A stretch of 38,221 nt of DNA from Fimenecus sp036652055 (GCA_036652055.1 JAVVWP010000018.1:1-38221); one strand, 5' to 3'. Shown: positions 8,576-18,881, counted from the first letter of the stretch. A program made the numbers and translations. The notes: generated by a model not told the origin, from the sequence alone.

Positions 8576-10219
8576 TTGATTACAGGTTTAATGTTAAAAA
8601 AAGCATTTATTTCGGGTGCTAATAATATATCAAATCACAGAAAAGATGTAGATGCACTTAATGTTTTCCCAGTTCCTGACGGAGATACGGGAACAAATAT
8701 GTCTATGACGATTTCTGCTGCAGTCAGAGAACTTAAAGTGATAGCTGATGACGAAGATGTCAGTGTTGTTGCAGCTAAAACTGCGGCAGCTCTTTTAAGA
8801 GGGGCGAGAGGCAATTCGGGCGTTATATTGTCACTAATTTTTAGAGGCTTTTCAAATGGCGTCAAGGGGCTTCGTGAAGCTGATGGAACTGCTCTTACAA
8901 AAGCATTTGCACTCGGTACAGAGTCTGCTTATAAGGCTGTTATGAAGCCGACCGAAGGAACTATTCTTACAGTTGTCAGAATGGCTGCGACTGCTGTTGC
9001 AGAAACTAAAGAAACAGATTACAAAGTAGTTATAGAAACTGCTTATAATGCCGCTGATAAGGCACTTGCACAAACTCCCGATATGCTTCCTGTTCTTAAA
9101 GAAGCAGGGGTAGTTGATGCAGGCGGTCAAGGTCTTTTATACATCTTAGAGGGTATGAAAAGCGTTTTAATTGACGATGTTATCATTGAAAGCTTTGATA
9201 AATCAAATGAAAAAGAACCACAAAAAAAATCTGTTGTTGCTGCCGCTTCTGCTGATATTAAATTTGGCTATTGCAGTGAGTTTTTAATAAATAAGACAAA
9301 AACTCCACAGAGCAGCCCTTTAAAGCTAAAAGCATATTTACAATCAATAGGTGACTGCGTTGTCGTTGTTGAAGATGATGATATTGTCAAGGTTCATGTT
9401 CACTCAAACGAGCCGGGCAATGTAATAGAGGCAGCTTTAAAATGCGGAGCGCTCACCAACATAAAAATTGATAATATGCGTTTTCAGCATCAAAATGCCG
9501 ATGAGGGCAGTGAAGAAAAAGTAGAAGAAAAAACTCTTTTAGAGAGAGTAGAGCCTGTTAATAAATATGGATTTGTTACAGTTTCAGCAGGAGAAGGTCT
9601 TTCGTCACTCTTTTCAGAGCTTGGAGCTGACAATGTCGTTTCTGGCGGTCAAACAATGAATCCGAGTACAGACGATATTTTAAATGCGATTGAAGCAACC
9701 CCTGCAAAGCATGTTTTTGTTCTTCCAAACAATAAAAACATTATAATGGCGGCTGAACAAACCGTTAATCTTGCAGATAGAGAAGTTAGCGTGCTTACAA
9801 CAAAAACAATCCCACAAGGTATAAGTGCAATGCTCACCTTTGATGAGGATTTTACTCCCGAAGAAAACCATCTTAATATGATGAAAGCCGCCGAAAGCAC
9901 TCATACTGCACAGGTAACTTTTGCAGCAAGAGATAGCGAAATGAGCGGTCAAAGAATTAAAGAAGGTCAAATTCTCGGCTTAGAAGATGGAAAAATCACA
10001 CTTGTTGAAGATGATATTGTAAGTGCCGCTTATCGTGTTACAAGGCGACTTATAAAAAAATATGACGGCTCACTTATAACGATTTTTTATGGCAGTGATG
10101 CTGATAATGATATGGCAGAGGCTCTTGGAAAAAGACTTATTGATAGATTTCCAAACATTGAAATCAATATTGTTTCAGGCGGTCAGCCAGTTTACTATTT
10201 TATCGTTTCAGTGGAATAA
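8576..10219 (+). CDS. fakA: DAK/DhaL-domain kinase, FakA (YloV) type
   Basis: Cytosolic fatty-acid kinase catalytic subunit family, which phosphorylates fatty acids held by a FakB/DegV partner. It has 547 residues, the usual length. The N-terminal DhaL domain (about 1-200) contains NVFPVPDGDTGTN with the Mg-ATP aspartates at 35 and 37, then RGARGNSGVILS and DAGGQGLLYILEG. The C-terminal half matches the FakA middle and FakB-like regions. It starts at a TTG (8576) after TAGGAG, 15 bp beyond the Asp23 stop. No FakB gene is in the window. Confidence 0.92.
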   Translation: MITGLMLKKAFISGANNISNHRKDVDALNVFPVPDGDTGTNMSMTISAAVRELKVIADDEDVSVVAAKTAAALLRGARGNSGVILSLIFRGFSNGVKGLREADGTALTKAFALGTESAYKAVMKPTEGTILTVVRMAATAVAETKETDYKVVIETAYNAADKALAQTPDMLPVLKEAGVVDAGGQGLLYILEGMKSVLIDDVIIESFDKSNEKEPQKKSVVAAASADIKFGYCSEFLINKTKTPQSSPLKLKAYLQSIGDCVVVVEDDDIVKVHVHSNEPGNVIEAALKCGALTNIKIDNMRFQHQNADEGSEEKVEEKTLLERVEPVNKYGFVTVSAGEGLSSLFSELGADNVVSGGQTMNPSTDDILNAIEATPAKHVFVLPNNKNIIMAAEQTVNLADREVSVLTTKTIPQGISAMLTFDEDFTPEENHLNMMKAAESTHTAQVTFAARDSEMSGQRIKEGQILGLEDGKITLVEDDIVSAAYRVTRRLIKKYDGSLITIFYGSDADNDMAEALGKRLIDRFPNIEINIVSGGQPVYYFIVSVE

Positions 10220-10351
10220 TTTTATTTTTGAATACAATAAAATTATCATATTGCGATTGATGTGAAAATTCCTGTGAAAGGGTAGCAGTACCGTGCATTA
10301 AAGATGGGCTTTTGCATTTTTATGCAAGTTCTGTATCAAATGGCGATTATT

Positions 10352-12394
10352 ATGAATTTCGGGACTGATATAAAATTTTTAAAGGGTGTTGGCAGTACTC
10401 GTGCAGAGGCTTTTTATAAGCTTGGCATTAGCACTGTCGGCGCTCTTTTGCGTTATTATCCAAGAAACTATGAGGATTGGAGTAACATTCTTTCAATTAA
10501 AGACGCTCCTTTAGGTGAAAATTGCTGTATTAAAGCTACCGTTTGTCACACTCCTACAAAAATTAAAATCCCAGGCGGAATGCTTCTTTATAAGACAAGC
10601 ATAACAGATGGCGTCGGGCTTTTAAACCTCACTTTTTTTAACAATAAATATATAACAAATATGTTAGAGGAGGGCAAGGAATATTTATTTTTCGGTAAAA
10701 TAGTTTTGAACAAATATTTTATAAAAGAAATGAATTCCCCAATGTTTGCAAAAAGTGAAAGTGGTGAAAAAATTCGCCCTATTTATCCTGCAAATTCGGT
10801 TCTTACAACAAAAATAATAGAAAAATGCGTTGATAATGTGTTTTTAAATTTAACCAATGAAATTTCAGACTTTTTGCCAGATTATATTAAAGAGAAATAT
10901 TCTCTTTGCTCTCTTGACTTTGCAATTCACAACATTCATTTTCCAAAGGATTATATTTCACTTGAAAAAGCTAAAAACAGGCTTATTTTTGATGAGCTTT
11001 TCACCTTGCAATTAGGTCTTTTATCTATAAAGGACAGAACCGACACATTAAAAACCTCGTGCATTTTAAAAGATGATTTAACAGAAGAATTTTATAAAAC
11101 GCTACCATTTACGCTTACAAACGCACAAAAACGAGTTACAAGTGAAGCAATTTTAGATATGAAAAGCAAAAAGCCAATGAGCAGGCTACTTCAGGGCGAT
11201 GTAGGCTCGGGAAAAACGGTAGTAGCTGCCGCAATCATATATTCTATTGTGAAAAATGGCTATCAAAGTGCAGTTATGGTGCCAACCGAAGTTCTTGCAA
11301 GGCAACATTTTAATACTTTTAAAAAATTCTTTGAAGGTACTGATATTAAGGTTGCTTTGCTCACAGGCAGCACCACTGCTAAAGTGAAAAAAGAAATTAA
11401 ATCGGCACTGGCAAACGGTGAGATTGACCTAATAATAGGCACACATTCGTTAATACAAAGCGATGTTGATTTCAAAAATTTAGGCTTTGTTGTGACCGAT
11501 GAACAGCATAGGTTTGGCGTAGCTCAAAGGGCAGGGCTTACAGGAAAGGGCGAAAATCCACATATTCTTGTTATGTCGGCAACGCCTATTCCACGAACCT
11601 TAGGGCTTATTTTGTATGGTGATTTAGATGTTTCAATTTTAGATGAGCTACCTAAAGGTCGGCAAAAAATTGAAACTTATCAAGTTACTTCCGCACTTCA
11701 CGAGCGAATGTATAAATATATAAAAAAGCATCTTGACGGTGGATTTCAAGGCTATATTGTCTGCCCACTTGTCGAGGAGGGCGAGAATGATTTAATTCCT
11801 GCCGAGGAATATTATAAAACCTTGCAGTATGGTGACTTCCAAAATTATCGTCTTGGACTTTTACACGGTAAAATGAAACCGAAAGAAAAAGAAAATGTAA
11901 TGGCTGATTTTGTCAGCGGAAAAATTCAGCTTTTAGTGTCAACAATCGTTATTGAGGTGGGCGTTGATGTTCCAAATGCTGTTATAATTGCAATCGAAAA
12001 TGCAGAACGGTTTGGGCTTTCACAACTTCACCAGCTTAGAGGGCGTGTTGGCAGAGGAAAAGAAAAATCAGCCTGTATTCTAATTTCAGATGCAGAAAAT
12101 GACGAGGCAAAAAGGCGATTTGAAATTATGTGCAGTACAAACGATGGATTTAAAATTGCTGATGAGGACTTAAAAATGAGAGGGCCAGGCGACTTTTTTG
12201 GGACACGCCAACATGGGCTTCCGTTTTTAAGAATTGCCAACATTCTTACAGACACTGAAATACTTATGAATGCTCAAAATGCGGCAAAAGAATTGCTTGT
12301 AAAAGATCCCGAGTTATCGTCAGACGAAAGCAAAGTAATAAAAAGGCAAATTGACAAGATTTTCACAGAAAATGCAGATAATGTTAAAAGTTGA
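10352..12394 (+). CDS. recG: ATP-dependent DNA helicase RecG
   Basis: Branch-migrating helicase that remodels stalled forks and recombination intermediates. From the ATG at 10352 it has 680 residues, the family norm, and begins in the expected LKGVGSTRAEAF wedge-domain region. Earlier in-frame ATGs (10304, 10322, 10340) add up to 16 residues but have no better ribosome site, so the start is uncertain. Motifs present: GDVGSGKT (Walker A, about 281-288), MVPTEVLARQH, DEQHRFGV, MSATPIPRTL and QLRGRVGRGKEKSAC. Its position after an Asp23-FakA pair mirrors Bacillus, where other genes intervene. Confidence 0.95.
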   Translation: MNFGTDIKFLKGVGSTRAEAFYKLGISTVGALLRYYPRNYEDWSNILSIKDAPLGENCCIKATVCHTPTKIKIPGGMLLYKTSITDGVGLLNLTFFNNKYITNMLEEGKEYLFFGKIVLNKYFIKEMNSPMFAKSESGEKIRPIYPANSVLTTKIIEKCVDNVFLNLTNEISDFLPDYIKEKYSLCSLDFAIHNIHFPKDYISLEKAKNRLIFDELFTLQLGLLSIKDRTDTLKTSCILKDDLTEEFYKTLPFTLTNAQKRVTSEAILDMKSKKPMSRLLQGDVGSGKTVVAAAIIYSIVKNGYQSAVMVPTEVLARQHFNTFKKFFEGTDIKVALLTGSTTAKVKKEIKSALANGEIDLIIGTHSLIQSDVDFKNLGFVVTDEQHRFGVAQRAGLTGKGENPHILVMSATPIPRTLGLILYGDLDVSILDELPKGRQKIETYQVTSALHERMYKYIKKHLDGGFQGYIVCPLVEEGENDLIPAEEYYKTLQYGDFQNYRLGLLHGKMKPKEKENVMADFVSGKIQLLVSTIVIEVGVDVPNAVIIAIENAERFGLSQLHQLRGRVGRGKEKSACILISDAENDEAKRRFEIMCSTNDGFKIADEDLKMRGPGDFFGTRQHGLPFLRIANILTDTEILMNAQNAAKELLVKDPELSSDESKVIKRQIDKIFTENADNVKS

Positions 12395-12448
12395 AATTTC
12401 ATAGCTTTTATGTTAAAATAGGTACTATCTTTTTATTGTGAGGAAATT

Positions 12449-14167
12449 ATGTTTTCTGAAATTTACAACATTCTATATGTCTTGGGGCTTAAAACCCATA
12501 GATATATCAAACGCTTTTTTCTTTGGCTTGTCAAAATTGTCAAAAAGCCGATAAAAGCGATTGGTACTGTTTTCTTTGCGATTTTTTTAGTCGTTGATAA
12601 ATTTCTTTTAAAAACCGTAAAACTTGTTGTAGGCGAAATAAAAGAGTTATCGTCAGATTTTAAAAGAGTTTTCAAAAGAATAGTTTATATTTGTAAAAAC
12701 GAAAAAAGCAAAGCTCCAAAAGTTCTTTTCGAATATTTTAAAAAAGCCTTTCAAAATCATCGAATAGTATTTTCATATGCGCTCAACCTCTCACTGCCGA
12801 TTGCCGCCTTTGTTTTAATGTGGAATGTTATGGGTATGCTCGCTAACAATACCCTTGCTTTGCAGATAAAATATAACGGTTCAACTATCGGTTATGTTAA
12901 ATCAGAGGCTGTATATTTAGAGGCACAAAATTTAGCAAAGCAGAGGCTTAGCACAGCGGCTTCTGTCGTAAATGTTAACAAATCCAACGCTCCGCTTACT
13001 GAATATAATTTAACTTATGTTAAGCTTACCGATTTAAAAGACTCTACGGTAATTTGTGATAAAATAATTGAAACTTCTGACAGCCATATTATTAATGCTT
13101 GTGGAATTTATATTGATAACGAATTTATTTGTGCAGTTAAAAACGAAACAGATGCAATTACTGTTTTCGATAATATTTTAAAAGGCTATAATACGGGTGA
13201 CGCTGCGGCTGTTGCAAGCTTTGTTGAAGAAGTATCATATGTTCAAGGGCTTTATCCCGACAATGAAAATACAATTTGGGACGCAGTAAAGCTTGAAGAA
13301 AAATTAAAATCCAAAAAGAATGAAGCACTTTATTATACCGTTCTTGCAGGCGATACTATCTCTGGAATTGCAGGAAAAATGGATACAACAATGGCAAAGC
13401 TTAAAGCTCTTAATCCAACGCTCGTTGAAAATATTCACATTGGTGACAAGCTTTTAGTGTCAAGTGAAGTTAATTTTATTCGTGTTAAGGTTTCAAAAAC
13501 AGAAAGCAGAACAGAAGTATTGCGGTTTGATAGAGAAGAAATTAAAGCTCCTAACCTTTATGTTGGAACAAAGCGTGTTATGTCTAAGGGCGTAAACGGT
13601 GAACAACAGATAACAGAGCTTGTAACCTATATAGATGGAGTAAAAGTTTCAGCTAAGGAGCTTTCACGAGTGACCACCAAAGAAGCGGTTACCGAAAGAA
13701 CGCAAATAGGAACTAAACGATATGGCTATGGCGGATATTTTGGCGGTGACAGCTCGTATCCTGTTCAACTTGTTGGCGGAAGAATGGGCTGGCCTGCAAT
13801 TGGTGCAACAGTTGTTTCTTCAGGCTATGGCGGAAGAAGTATGGGTTGGCACACAGGCGTTGACCTCACTCGCCCAGGCGGAAGCACAGGCGCTCCAGTT
13901 GTTGCTTCGGCATCAGGAACAGTTGTAACAGCAGGTGGCGGCGGCAGTTATGGAACTCATGTAATTATAAGTCATGGCAATGGTGTTCAAACGCTTTATG
14001 CACATATGATTAGAGGTTCGCTTAGAGTTTCTCCGGGGCAAAAAGTTTCAGCAGGTCAGGTTCTTGGAAACATTGGTGCTACCGGAAATGTTACAGGCCC
14101 TCATCTTCACTTTGAAGTCAGAATTAACGGTAAGGCGGTTAATCCACTTCCATATATCAGAGGCTAA
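12449..14167 (+). CDS. Membrane-anchored LysM-G5-M23 peptidoglycan endopeptidase
   Basis: Predicted cell-wall hydrolase acting outside the membrane. The first 108 residues are strongly basic with hydrophobic patches and look cytoplasmic or membrane-surface associated. A transmembrane helix follows at about 109-130. A LysM domain lies near 294-338 (YYTVLAGDTISGIA), a G5 domain near 345-425, then a glycine-rich linker and a C-terminal M23 (LytM) domain. Zinc and catalytic residues are present: His468 and Asp472 in HTGVD, the HGNG segment, and His552 and His554 in HLHFE. It starts at an ATG after GTGAGGAAA. The long basic cytoplasmic lead is unusual for this class. Confidence 0.9.
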   Translation: MFSEIYNILYVLGLKTHRYIKRFFLWLVKIVKKPIKAIGTVFFAIFLVVDKFLLKTVKLVVGEIKELSSDFKRVFKRIVYICKNEKSKAPKVLFEYFKKAFQNHRIVFSYALNLSLPIAAFVLMWNVMGMLANNTLALQIKYNGSTIGYVKSEAVYLEAQNLAKQRLSTAASVVNVNKSNAPLTEYNLTYVKLTDLKDSTVICDKIIETSDSHIINACGIYIDNEFICAVKNETDAITVFDNILKGYNTGDAAAVASFVEEVSYVQGLYPDNENTIWDAVKLEEKLKSKKNEALYYTVLAGDTISGIAGKMDTTMAKLKALNPTLVENIHIGDKLLVSSEVNFIRVKVSKTESRTEVLRFDREEIKAPNLYVGTKRVMSKGVNGEQQITELVTYIDGVKVSAKELSRVTTKEAVTERTQIGTKRYGYGGYFGGDSSYPVQLVGGRMGWPAIGATVVSSGYGGRSMGWHTGVDLTRPGGSTGAPVVASASGTVVTAGGGGSYGTHVIISHGNGVQTLYAHMIRGSLRVSPGQKVSAGQVLGNIGATGNVTGPHLHFEVRINGKAVNPLPYIRG

Positions 14168-14172
14168 TTATG

Positions 14173-14212
14173 TGGCTGCCACGCTGAATTTTCGGCAGGG
14201 CAGCCATTTTTT
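14173..14212 (+). terminator. Rho-independent terminator after the M23 gene
   Basis: TGGCTGCC (14173-14180) pairs with GGCAGCCA (14199-14206), followed by six T residues. Confidence 0.85.
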
Positions 14213-14362
14213 GTGTAAAGCTTATAAATTTCTATAAAAGCAAAAATATTCAATTTGTAATTATTTCTTAATACTTTTAGAACTTGTTTTGTAACTTTAT
14301 TAGATTATTATTCTTATAACGGGTTAATTAATCTGTTATGTATCTGTTTTAGGGGGATAAAA

Positions 14363-15052
14363 ATGTACAACATATTGGTCTGCGATGATGACACAGCAAT
14401 TCTTGAGTCAATTGAAATCTATCTTAAACTTGAGGGATATAATGTCTTTAAAGCTGAAGATGGGCGAAAAGCTTTAGAGGTTGCAGAAAAAGAGGAAATC
14501 CATTGTATCATTTTAGATATAATGATGCCAAATCTTGATGGACTCAATGCAACGCTTAAACTTAGAGAAACAAAAAACATTCCGATTATCCTTTTGTCTG
14601 CAAAAAGTGAGGACACTGACAAAATTGCAGGGCTTAGCTTTGGGGCTGACGACTATGTTACAAAGCCTTTTAATCCTTTAGAGCTTATGGCAAGGGTAAA
14701 ATCGCAAATCAGGCGGTATGTTTCACTCGGAAGTATTGAAAAAAAAGAAAGCGTTTTGACAACAAGCGGGCTTTCTATTGACTTTGACTCAAAAGAAATC
14801 ACCATAGATGGTGACAGCGTAAAACTCACCGCAACAGAATATGGCATTTTAGAATACCTTATGAAAAATATGGGAAAAGTTCTTTCAACTAATCAAATTT
14901 ATGAAGCAGTTTGGAACGAGCCATCTTTTTCAACCGAAAAAACAGTAACAGTACATATCAGACGAATAAGAGAAAAAATTGAAATAAACCCAAAAGACCC
15001 AAAATATTTAAAGGTGGTGTGGGGAATTGGATACAAAATCGAAAAGTATTAA
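14363..15052 (+). CDS. OmpR/PhoB-family response regulator
   Basis: DNA-binding output protein of a two-component system, 229 residues. The receiver domain (about 1-120) has the acidic pocket at Asp8-Asp10, the phospho-acceptor Asp52 in ILDIMMP, and the VTKPFN lysine. The C-terminal winged helix (about 132-229) has the usual TATEYGILEYL and TVTVHIRRIREKI segments. The start follows AGGGGGATA. The kinase gene overlaps its end by 26 bases, so the two are translated together. Targets cannot be read from the sequence. Confidence 0.95.
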   Translation: MYNILVCDDDTAILESIEIYLKLEGYNVFKAEDGRKALEVAEKEEIHCIILDIMMPNLDGLNATLKLRETKNIPIILLSAKSEDTDKIAGLSFGADDYVTKPFNPLELMARVKSQIRRYVSLGSIEKKESVLTTSGLSIDFDSKEITIDGDSVKLTATEYGILEYLMKNMGKVLSTNQIYEAVWNEPSFSTEKTVTVHIRRIREKIEINPKDPKYLKVVWGIGYKIEKY

Positions 15053-17492
15053 ATATTCTTATGGCTTGAAAACAATCGCAGTTTGCTTCACGCTTGTTTT
15101 TGCTTTGCTTGCTGGCTATTTTGGAAGTCAGCTTTTAAAAACGCTTGGAATGTATGGTCAAAATAGCTTTAGTAGCATAGCGGAAGAATTAATAACGCCG
15201 AATTTGAAAATCACTCAATCTTTAGCGTTTAAATCACAAATTAACACTGATATGCAAACTATTGCAACGGCAAATGAGATTTTATTAGGCGAAAAAAATT
15301 CTCTTAAAAATGCTTTAACAAAAGATGAAGAAATCGACAAAGCCTTGGTTTCATTTGAAAATTTTAAAACAACAGCTCTTAAAAAAGCACAAAACAATTA
15401 TAATGCTTATCAGCAAGAAAAAGGGACCTCTGGAAAGTCTGTAACGACTGCAAATGGAAATTATGATAAAGATTATTATAACCATTATAATGAAACATAT
15501 AGTATTTCAATAAGCACGCAATTATCTAATACTGGCGTTACATTTTTAACCTCAATGTCAACTGATGATGTCAAAAAAGCTGTTTCTGAAACTTATGATA
15601 ACGCACTTGCAGCTATAAATCGAACCTATGAAATGAATGTGACTGCGGCCAAGCGTGAAATGGAAGCATTTAAAAACTTCAAATATTATTTAGTTTCAAA
15701 AGATGGCAAAAACACATTTACTAATATGTCAGCGAATGTAAATAATGTTCAACTCGCAAAAGAAGAACTTTCAAAAAACGATTTTTATATTTTTTATACT
15801 TGTGAAAAAGGCTTATTAGATAGTAAAGGTCTTTCAAATCAAGAGTATTATTCTCTGCTCAGTGGAAACAACAACTCAAGGATTTCTATTAGTGATGCTA
15901 TAACCCACAATTTTGTTAATAATGGGTATGATGTTTATATAAGCGTTACTACTCCTTTTGTCGATGGAGATGCCTATTCAGCTATGTCGACAAGCTTTAA
16001 CCAATCGAATGCAAGCGTTTCAGATTATGTTTTTTCACTATTGCTGTTTTTGGCATTAGCCTTTATGCTCTCACTCTATTTGATTTTAGTAACAGGTCGG
16101 GTTAGAGGCGTTGAGGGAGTTAAAATGTCGATTGTTGACAAAATCCCGTCAGAAATTCATCTTATTTTAAGTGCTGGAATAATGATAGCATTAGCACTAA
16201 TTGCGATAGATATAACTGACCAGCTCATTTATGGTATGTATTCTTATCCTGACGCATCGCCTTCAGCAGGCACGGTTATAGTGTATGGGATAGCTGGATT
16301 GTTCTCACTTTTTTATGCTGTTCTACTTGAATTTGTAACCTCAATTGCAAGATATATTAAGGCGAAAAGGTCTTGGCTTCGTGATACAGCAGCATATCGA
16401 ATTTTAATATGGTGCAAGAAAAAACTTTCAAAAGCATCTAATGCTTTAATTGATTTTACTAAGAAGATTAAATACAAACCAAAAAATCTTCAAAAGAAAA
16501 TATTCCTTTATGCTCTGATTTATTTATGTGCAAATGGTTTTCTATTTATATTGCTCGCGATGACATTTCAGTCTTTCGGGATATTCCTTATCTTTTCTTT
16601 GCTAATCCTTTGCTTTAATGCCGCTGCGTTGCTTGTAATCTATAAATATCTCATAGCTCTTGATAAAATAATAGCTTCCTCTGAGCGAGATATTAATGAG
16701 GAAATGCTACCTATTGACGGAATTGAGAGTATGCCCGAGCCTTTAAAAACTTTGGCAGGCAACATTAGCGTCACACAAGATGAAATGAAAAAAGCAGTCG
16801 ACGAGGCAATAAAGGGCGAAAAAATGAAAACAGAGCTTATAACCAATGTTTCTCATGACCTTAAAACTCCGCTGACTTCGATAATTTCATATGTTGACCT
16901 TCTCAAAAAATGTGATATTGATGATGTTTCAGCTCAAAAGTATATTGATGTTCTTGACGAAAAATCAATCAGGCTGAAAAGGCTTATTGAGGATTTGGTT
17001 GAAGCTTCAAAAGCCTCCTCAGGAGCAGTCACTTTTAATAAAATGAAGGTAAATCTTTATGAGCTTACCATTCAAGCAATTACAGAAATGGACGATATGT
17101 TCGAGAAAAACAATCTTGAGGTAATTCTTGAACCTACTGAAAATCCACCAATGATTTTTGCGGACAGCCAAAAAACTTGGAGAATTATTGACAATCTATT
17201 GAGCAATTCAAAGAAATATTCGCTTGAGGGAACGAGAGTTTATGTGTCGCTTTCATCAGATGAAAATTTTGGCTCAATCACTATTAAAAACACTTCTCGT
17301 GATGCTCTCAACATTAATCCCGACGAATTGACTGAGCGTTTTGTCAGAGGCGACAGCTCAAGAACCCGAGAGGGAAGTGGTTTGGGGCTTTCAATTGCCA
17401 AGGATTTGTGTAATCTTCAAGGCGGAAAACTCGACATTTCAATTGATGGCGACCTTTTCAAAGTAACTGTAAATATGCCTTTATACAAATAA
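15027..17492 (+). CDS. Multi-pass sensor histidine kinase
   Basis: Partner kinase of the preceding regulator, 821 residues. Topology: TM1 (about 14-36); a large probably extracellular region (about 37-325) rich in Asn, Ser and Lys; then about five more helices to roughly residue 550, two of them in a pair close to the kinase core. The HisKA domain has NVSHDLKTPLTS with His610, then an N-box NLLSNSKKYS and a G-box GSGLGLSIAKDL. No HAMP domain is evident. The start is a TTG at 15027 inside the regulator gene, preceded by AAAGGTGGTG. The sensor region is unfamiliar and its ligand unknown. Confidence 0.93.
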   Translation: MDTKSKSIKYSYGLKTIAVCFTLVFALLAGYFGSQLLKTLGMYGQNSFSSIAEELITPNLKITQSLAFKSQINTDMQTIATANEILLGEKNSLKNALTKDEEIDKALVSFENFKTTALKKAQNNYNAYQQEKGTSGKSVTTANGNYDKDYYNHYNETYSISISTQLSNTGVTFLTSMSTDDVKKAVSETYDNALAAINRTYEMNVTAAKREMEAFKNFKYYLVSKDGKNTFTNMSANVNNVQLAKEELSKNDFYIFYTCEKGLLDSKGLSNQEYYSLLSGNNNSRISISDAITHNFVNNGYDVYISVTTPFVDGDAYSAMSTSFNQSNASVSDYVFSLLLFLALAFMLSLYLILVTGRVRGVEGVKMSIVDKIPSEIHLILSAGIMIALALIAIDITDQLIYGMYSYPDASPSAGTVIVYGIAGLFSLFYAVLLEFVTSIARYIKAKRSWLRDTAAYRILIWCKKKLSKASNALIDFTKKIKYKPKNLQKKIFLYALIYLCANGFLFILLAMTFQSFGIFLIFSLLILCFNAAALLVIYKYLIALDKIIASSERDINEEMLPIDGIESMPEPLKTLAGNISVTQDEMKKAVDEAIKGEKMKTELITNVSHDLKTPLTSIISYVDLLKKCDIDDVSAQKYIDVLDEKSIRLKRLIEDLVEASKASSGAVTFNKMKVNLYELTIQAITEMDDMFEKNNLEVILEPTENPPMIFADSQKTWRIIDNLLSNSKKYSLEGTRVYVSLSSDENFGSITIKNTSRDALNINPDELTERFVRGDSSRTREGSGLGLSIAKDLCNLQGGKLDISIDGDLFKVTVNMPLYK

Positions 17493-17497
17493 TTTGT

Positions 17498-17528
17498 ATC
17501 CCTCTTATTAATTTAAGGGGGATTTTTT
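17498..17528 (+). terminator. Terminator after the histidine kinase gene
   Basis: ATCCC pairs with GGGAT (with neighbouring weak pairs) around an AT-rich loop, followed by TTTTTT. The stem is short, hence moderate confidence. Confidence 0.6.
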
Positions 17529-17547
17529 AATTTGATGTTGTTTTTCC

Positions 17548-17576
17548 TTGAAAAGTAAATCGTTTTTTGGTATAAT
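17548..17576 (+). promoter_or_regulatory. Strong extended -10 promoter of the CofE-like/GuaA2 operon
   Basis: TTGAAA (17548-17553), a 17-base spacer, then TATAAT (17571-17576) preceded by TGG (extended -10). It lies about 100 bp before the CofE-like start. Confidence 0.8.
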
Positions 17577-17674
17577 TAATTGTCAAAAGTGATTTTTTAC
17601 ACAAAGTTAAAATTTATAGCTTTGTATTATAAAAAATAATCAGTTTTTAACCTTTGGAAGGATGGATAAAACAA

Positions 17675-18865
17675 ATGGAAAGAAAAGTTGGTACAGTATC
17701 AAGAGGCATTCGTTGTCCTATAATTCGTGAGGGCGACAATCTGGCACAAATAGTTGCAGAAAGCGTTATAGATGCGGCAAAAAGCGAGGAATTTTCGCTT
17801 CGTGACAAAGATGTTGTTGCTGTTACCGAATCAATAGTTGCAAGAAGTCAAGGAAATTATGTTACCGTTGATGCTATTGCCAAAGATGTTAAAGCAAAGC
17901 TTTTAGGCGGAACAATCGGCGTAATTTTCCCGATCCTTTCAAGAAATCGTTTTGCAATTTGCCTTAAAGGAATTGCAATGGGAGCAAAAAAGGTTGTTTT
18001 AATGCTTAGCTATCCGAGTGATGAGGTTGGAAACTGCCTTGTTTCGCTCGATAAAATTGACGATGCAAATGTAAATCCATACAGTGATGTTTTAACTCTT
18101 GCAGATTATCGCAGATTGTTCGGCGAGAATAAGCACGAATTTACAGGCGTTGATTATGTTGATTATTATACTAAAATTATAGAAGATGCTGGCGCAGAAG
18201 TTGAAATTGTATTTGCAAATCAAGCAAAGACAATTCTTGACTATACCGATTGCGTTTTAACTTGTGATATTCACACAAGAGCAAGAACTAAAAGAATTTT
18301 AAAAGAAAATGGCGCAAAAATCGTTTGCGGACTTGATGATATTATGACTTCATCTATCGACGGTAGTGGCTTTAACAAAAGCTTTGGGCTTTTAGGCTCA
18401 AACAAGTCAACCGAAGATACAATTAAGCTGTTCCCTAAAGAGTGCAAGGATTTTGTTCTTGACACTCAAAAAAGGCTTAGGGACGCAACTGGTAAAAATA
18501 TTGAAGTTATGGTTTATGGTGATGGTGCTTTCAAAGATCCACAGGGAAAAATTTGGGAGCTTGCAGATCCATGCGTTTCGCCTGCATTTACTGATGGGCT
18601 TATTGGCACTCCAAGCGAATTAAAGCTTAAATATTTAGCTGATAATGACTTTAAGGAATTAAGCGGTGACGCTCTAAAAGAGGCAATTTCAAAAAGCATC
18701 AAAGAAAAAGGCTCTGACCTTGTCGGCAATATGGCTTCACAAGGAACAACCCCACGCCAACTAACTGACCTTATAGGCTCACTTTGTGACCTTACAAGTG
18801 GTTCGGGTGACAAGGGAACTCCAGTTGTTCTTGTTCAAGGATATTTCGATAATTATACGAATTAA
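17675..18865 (+). CDS. CofE-like protein (F420-0:gamma-glutamyl ligase superfamily)
   Basis: 396 residues from the ATG at 17675, which follows GGAAGGA; a TTG at 17654 is a less likely start. The N-terminal half has the superfamily pattern (GIRCPIIREGDNLAQI, then DKDVVAVTESIVARSQG). Later segments include DCVLTCDIHTRARTKR and VMVYGDGAFKDPQGKIWE. True CofE adds glutamates to coenzyme F420, but no other F420 gene is in the window and most clostridia do not make F420, so the substrate is probably different. It sits 16 bp before a GMP-synthase paralogue and shares a promoter with it, suggesting a joint role in modifying a nucleotide or carboxylate substrate. That role is an inference. Confidence 0.75.
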   Translation: MERKVGTVSRGIRCPIIREGDNLAQIVAESVIDAAKSEEFSLRDKDVVAVTESIVARSQGNYVTVDAIAKDVKAKLLGGTIGVIFPILSRNRFAICLKGIAMGAKKVVLMLSYPSDEVGNCLVSLDKIDDANVNPYSDVLTLADYRRLFGENKHEFTGVDYVDYYTKIIEDAGAEVEIVFANQAKTILDYTDCVLTCDIHTRARTKRILKENGAKIVCGLDDIMTSSIDGSGFNKSFGLLGSNKSTEDTIKLFPKECKDFVLDTQKRLRDATGKNIEVMVYGDGAFKDPQGKIWELADPCVSPAFTDGLIGTPSELKLKYLADNDFKELSGDALKEAISKSIKEKGSDLVGNMASQGTTPRQLTDLIGSLCDLTSGSGDKGTPVVLVQGYFDNYTN

Positions 18866-18881
18866 TAGTGAGGTAAAATAT

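Noticed and set aside
17675..18865. Coenzyme F420 biosynthesis
   Set aside because: Only the CofE-like fold is present. No cofC, cofD or F0 synthase genes are in the window, so naming it an F420 enzyme would be unsupported.
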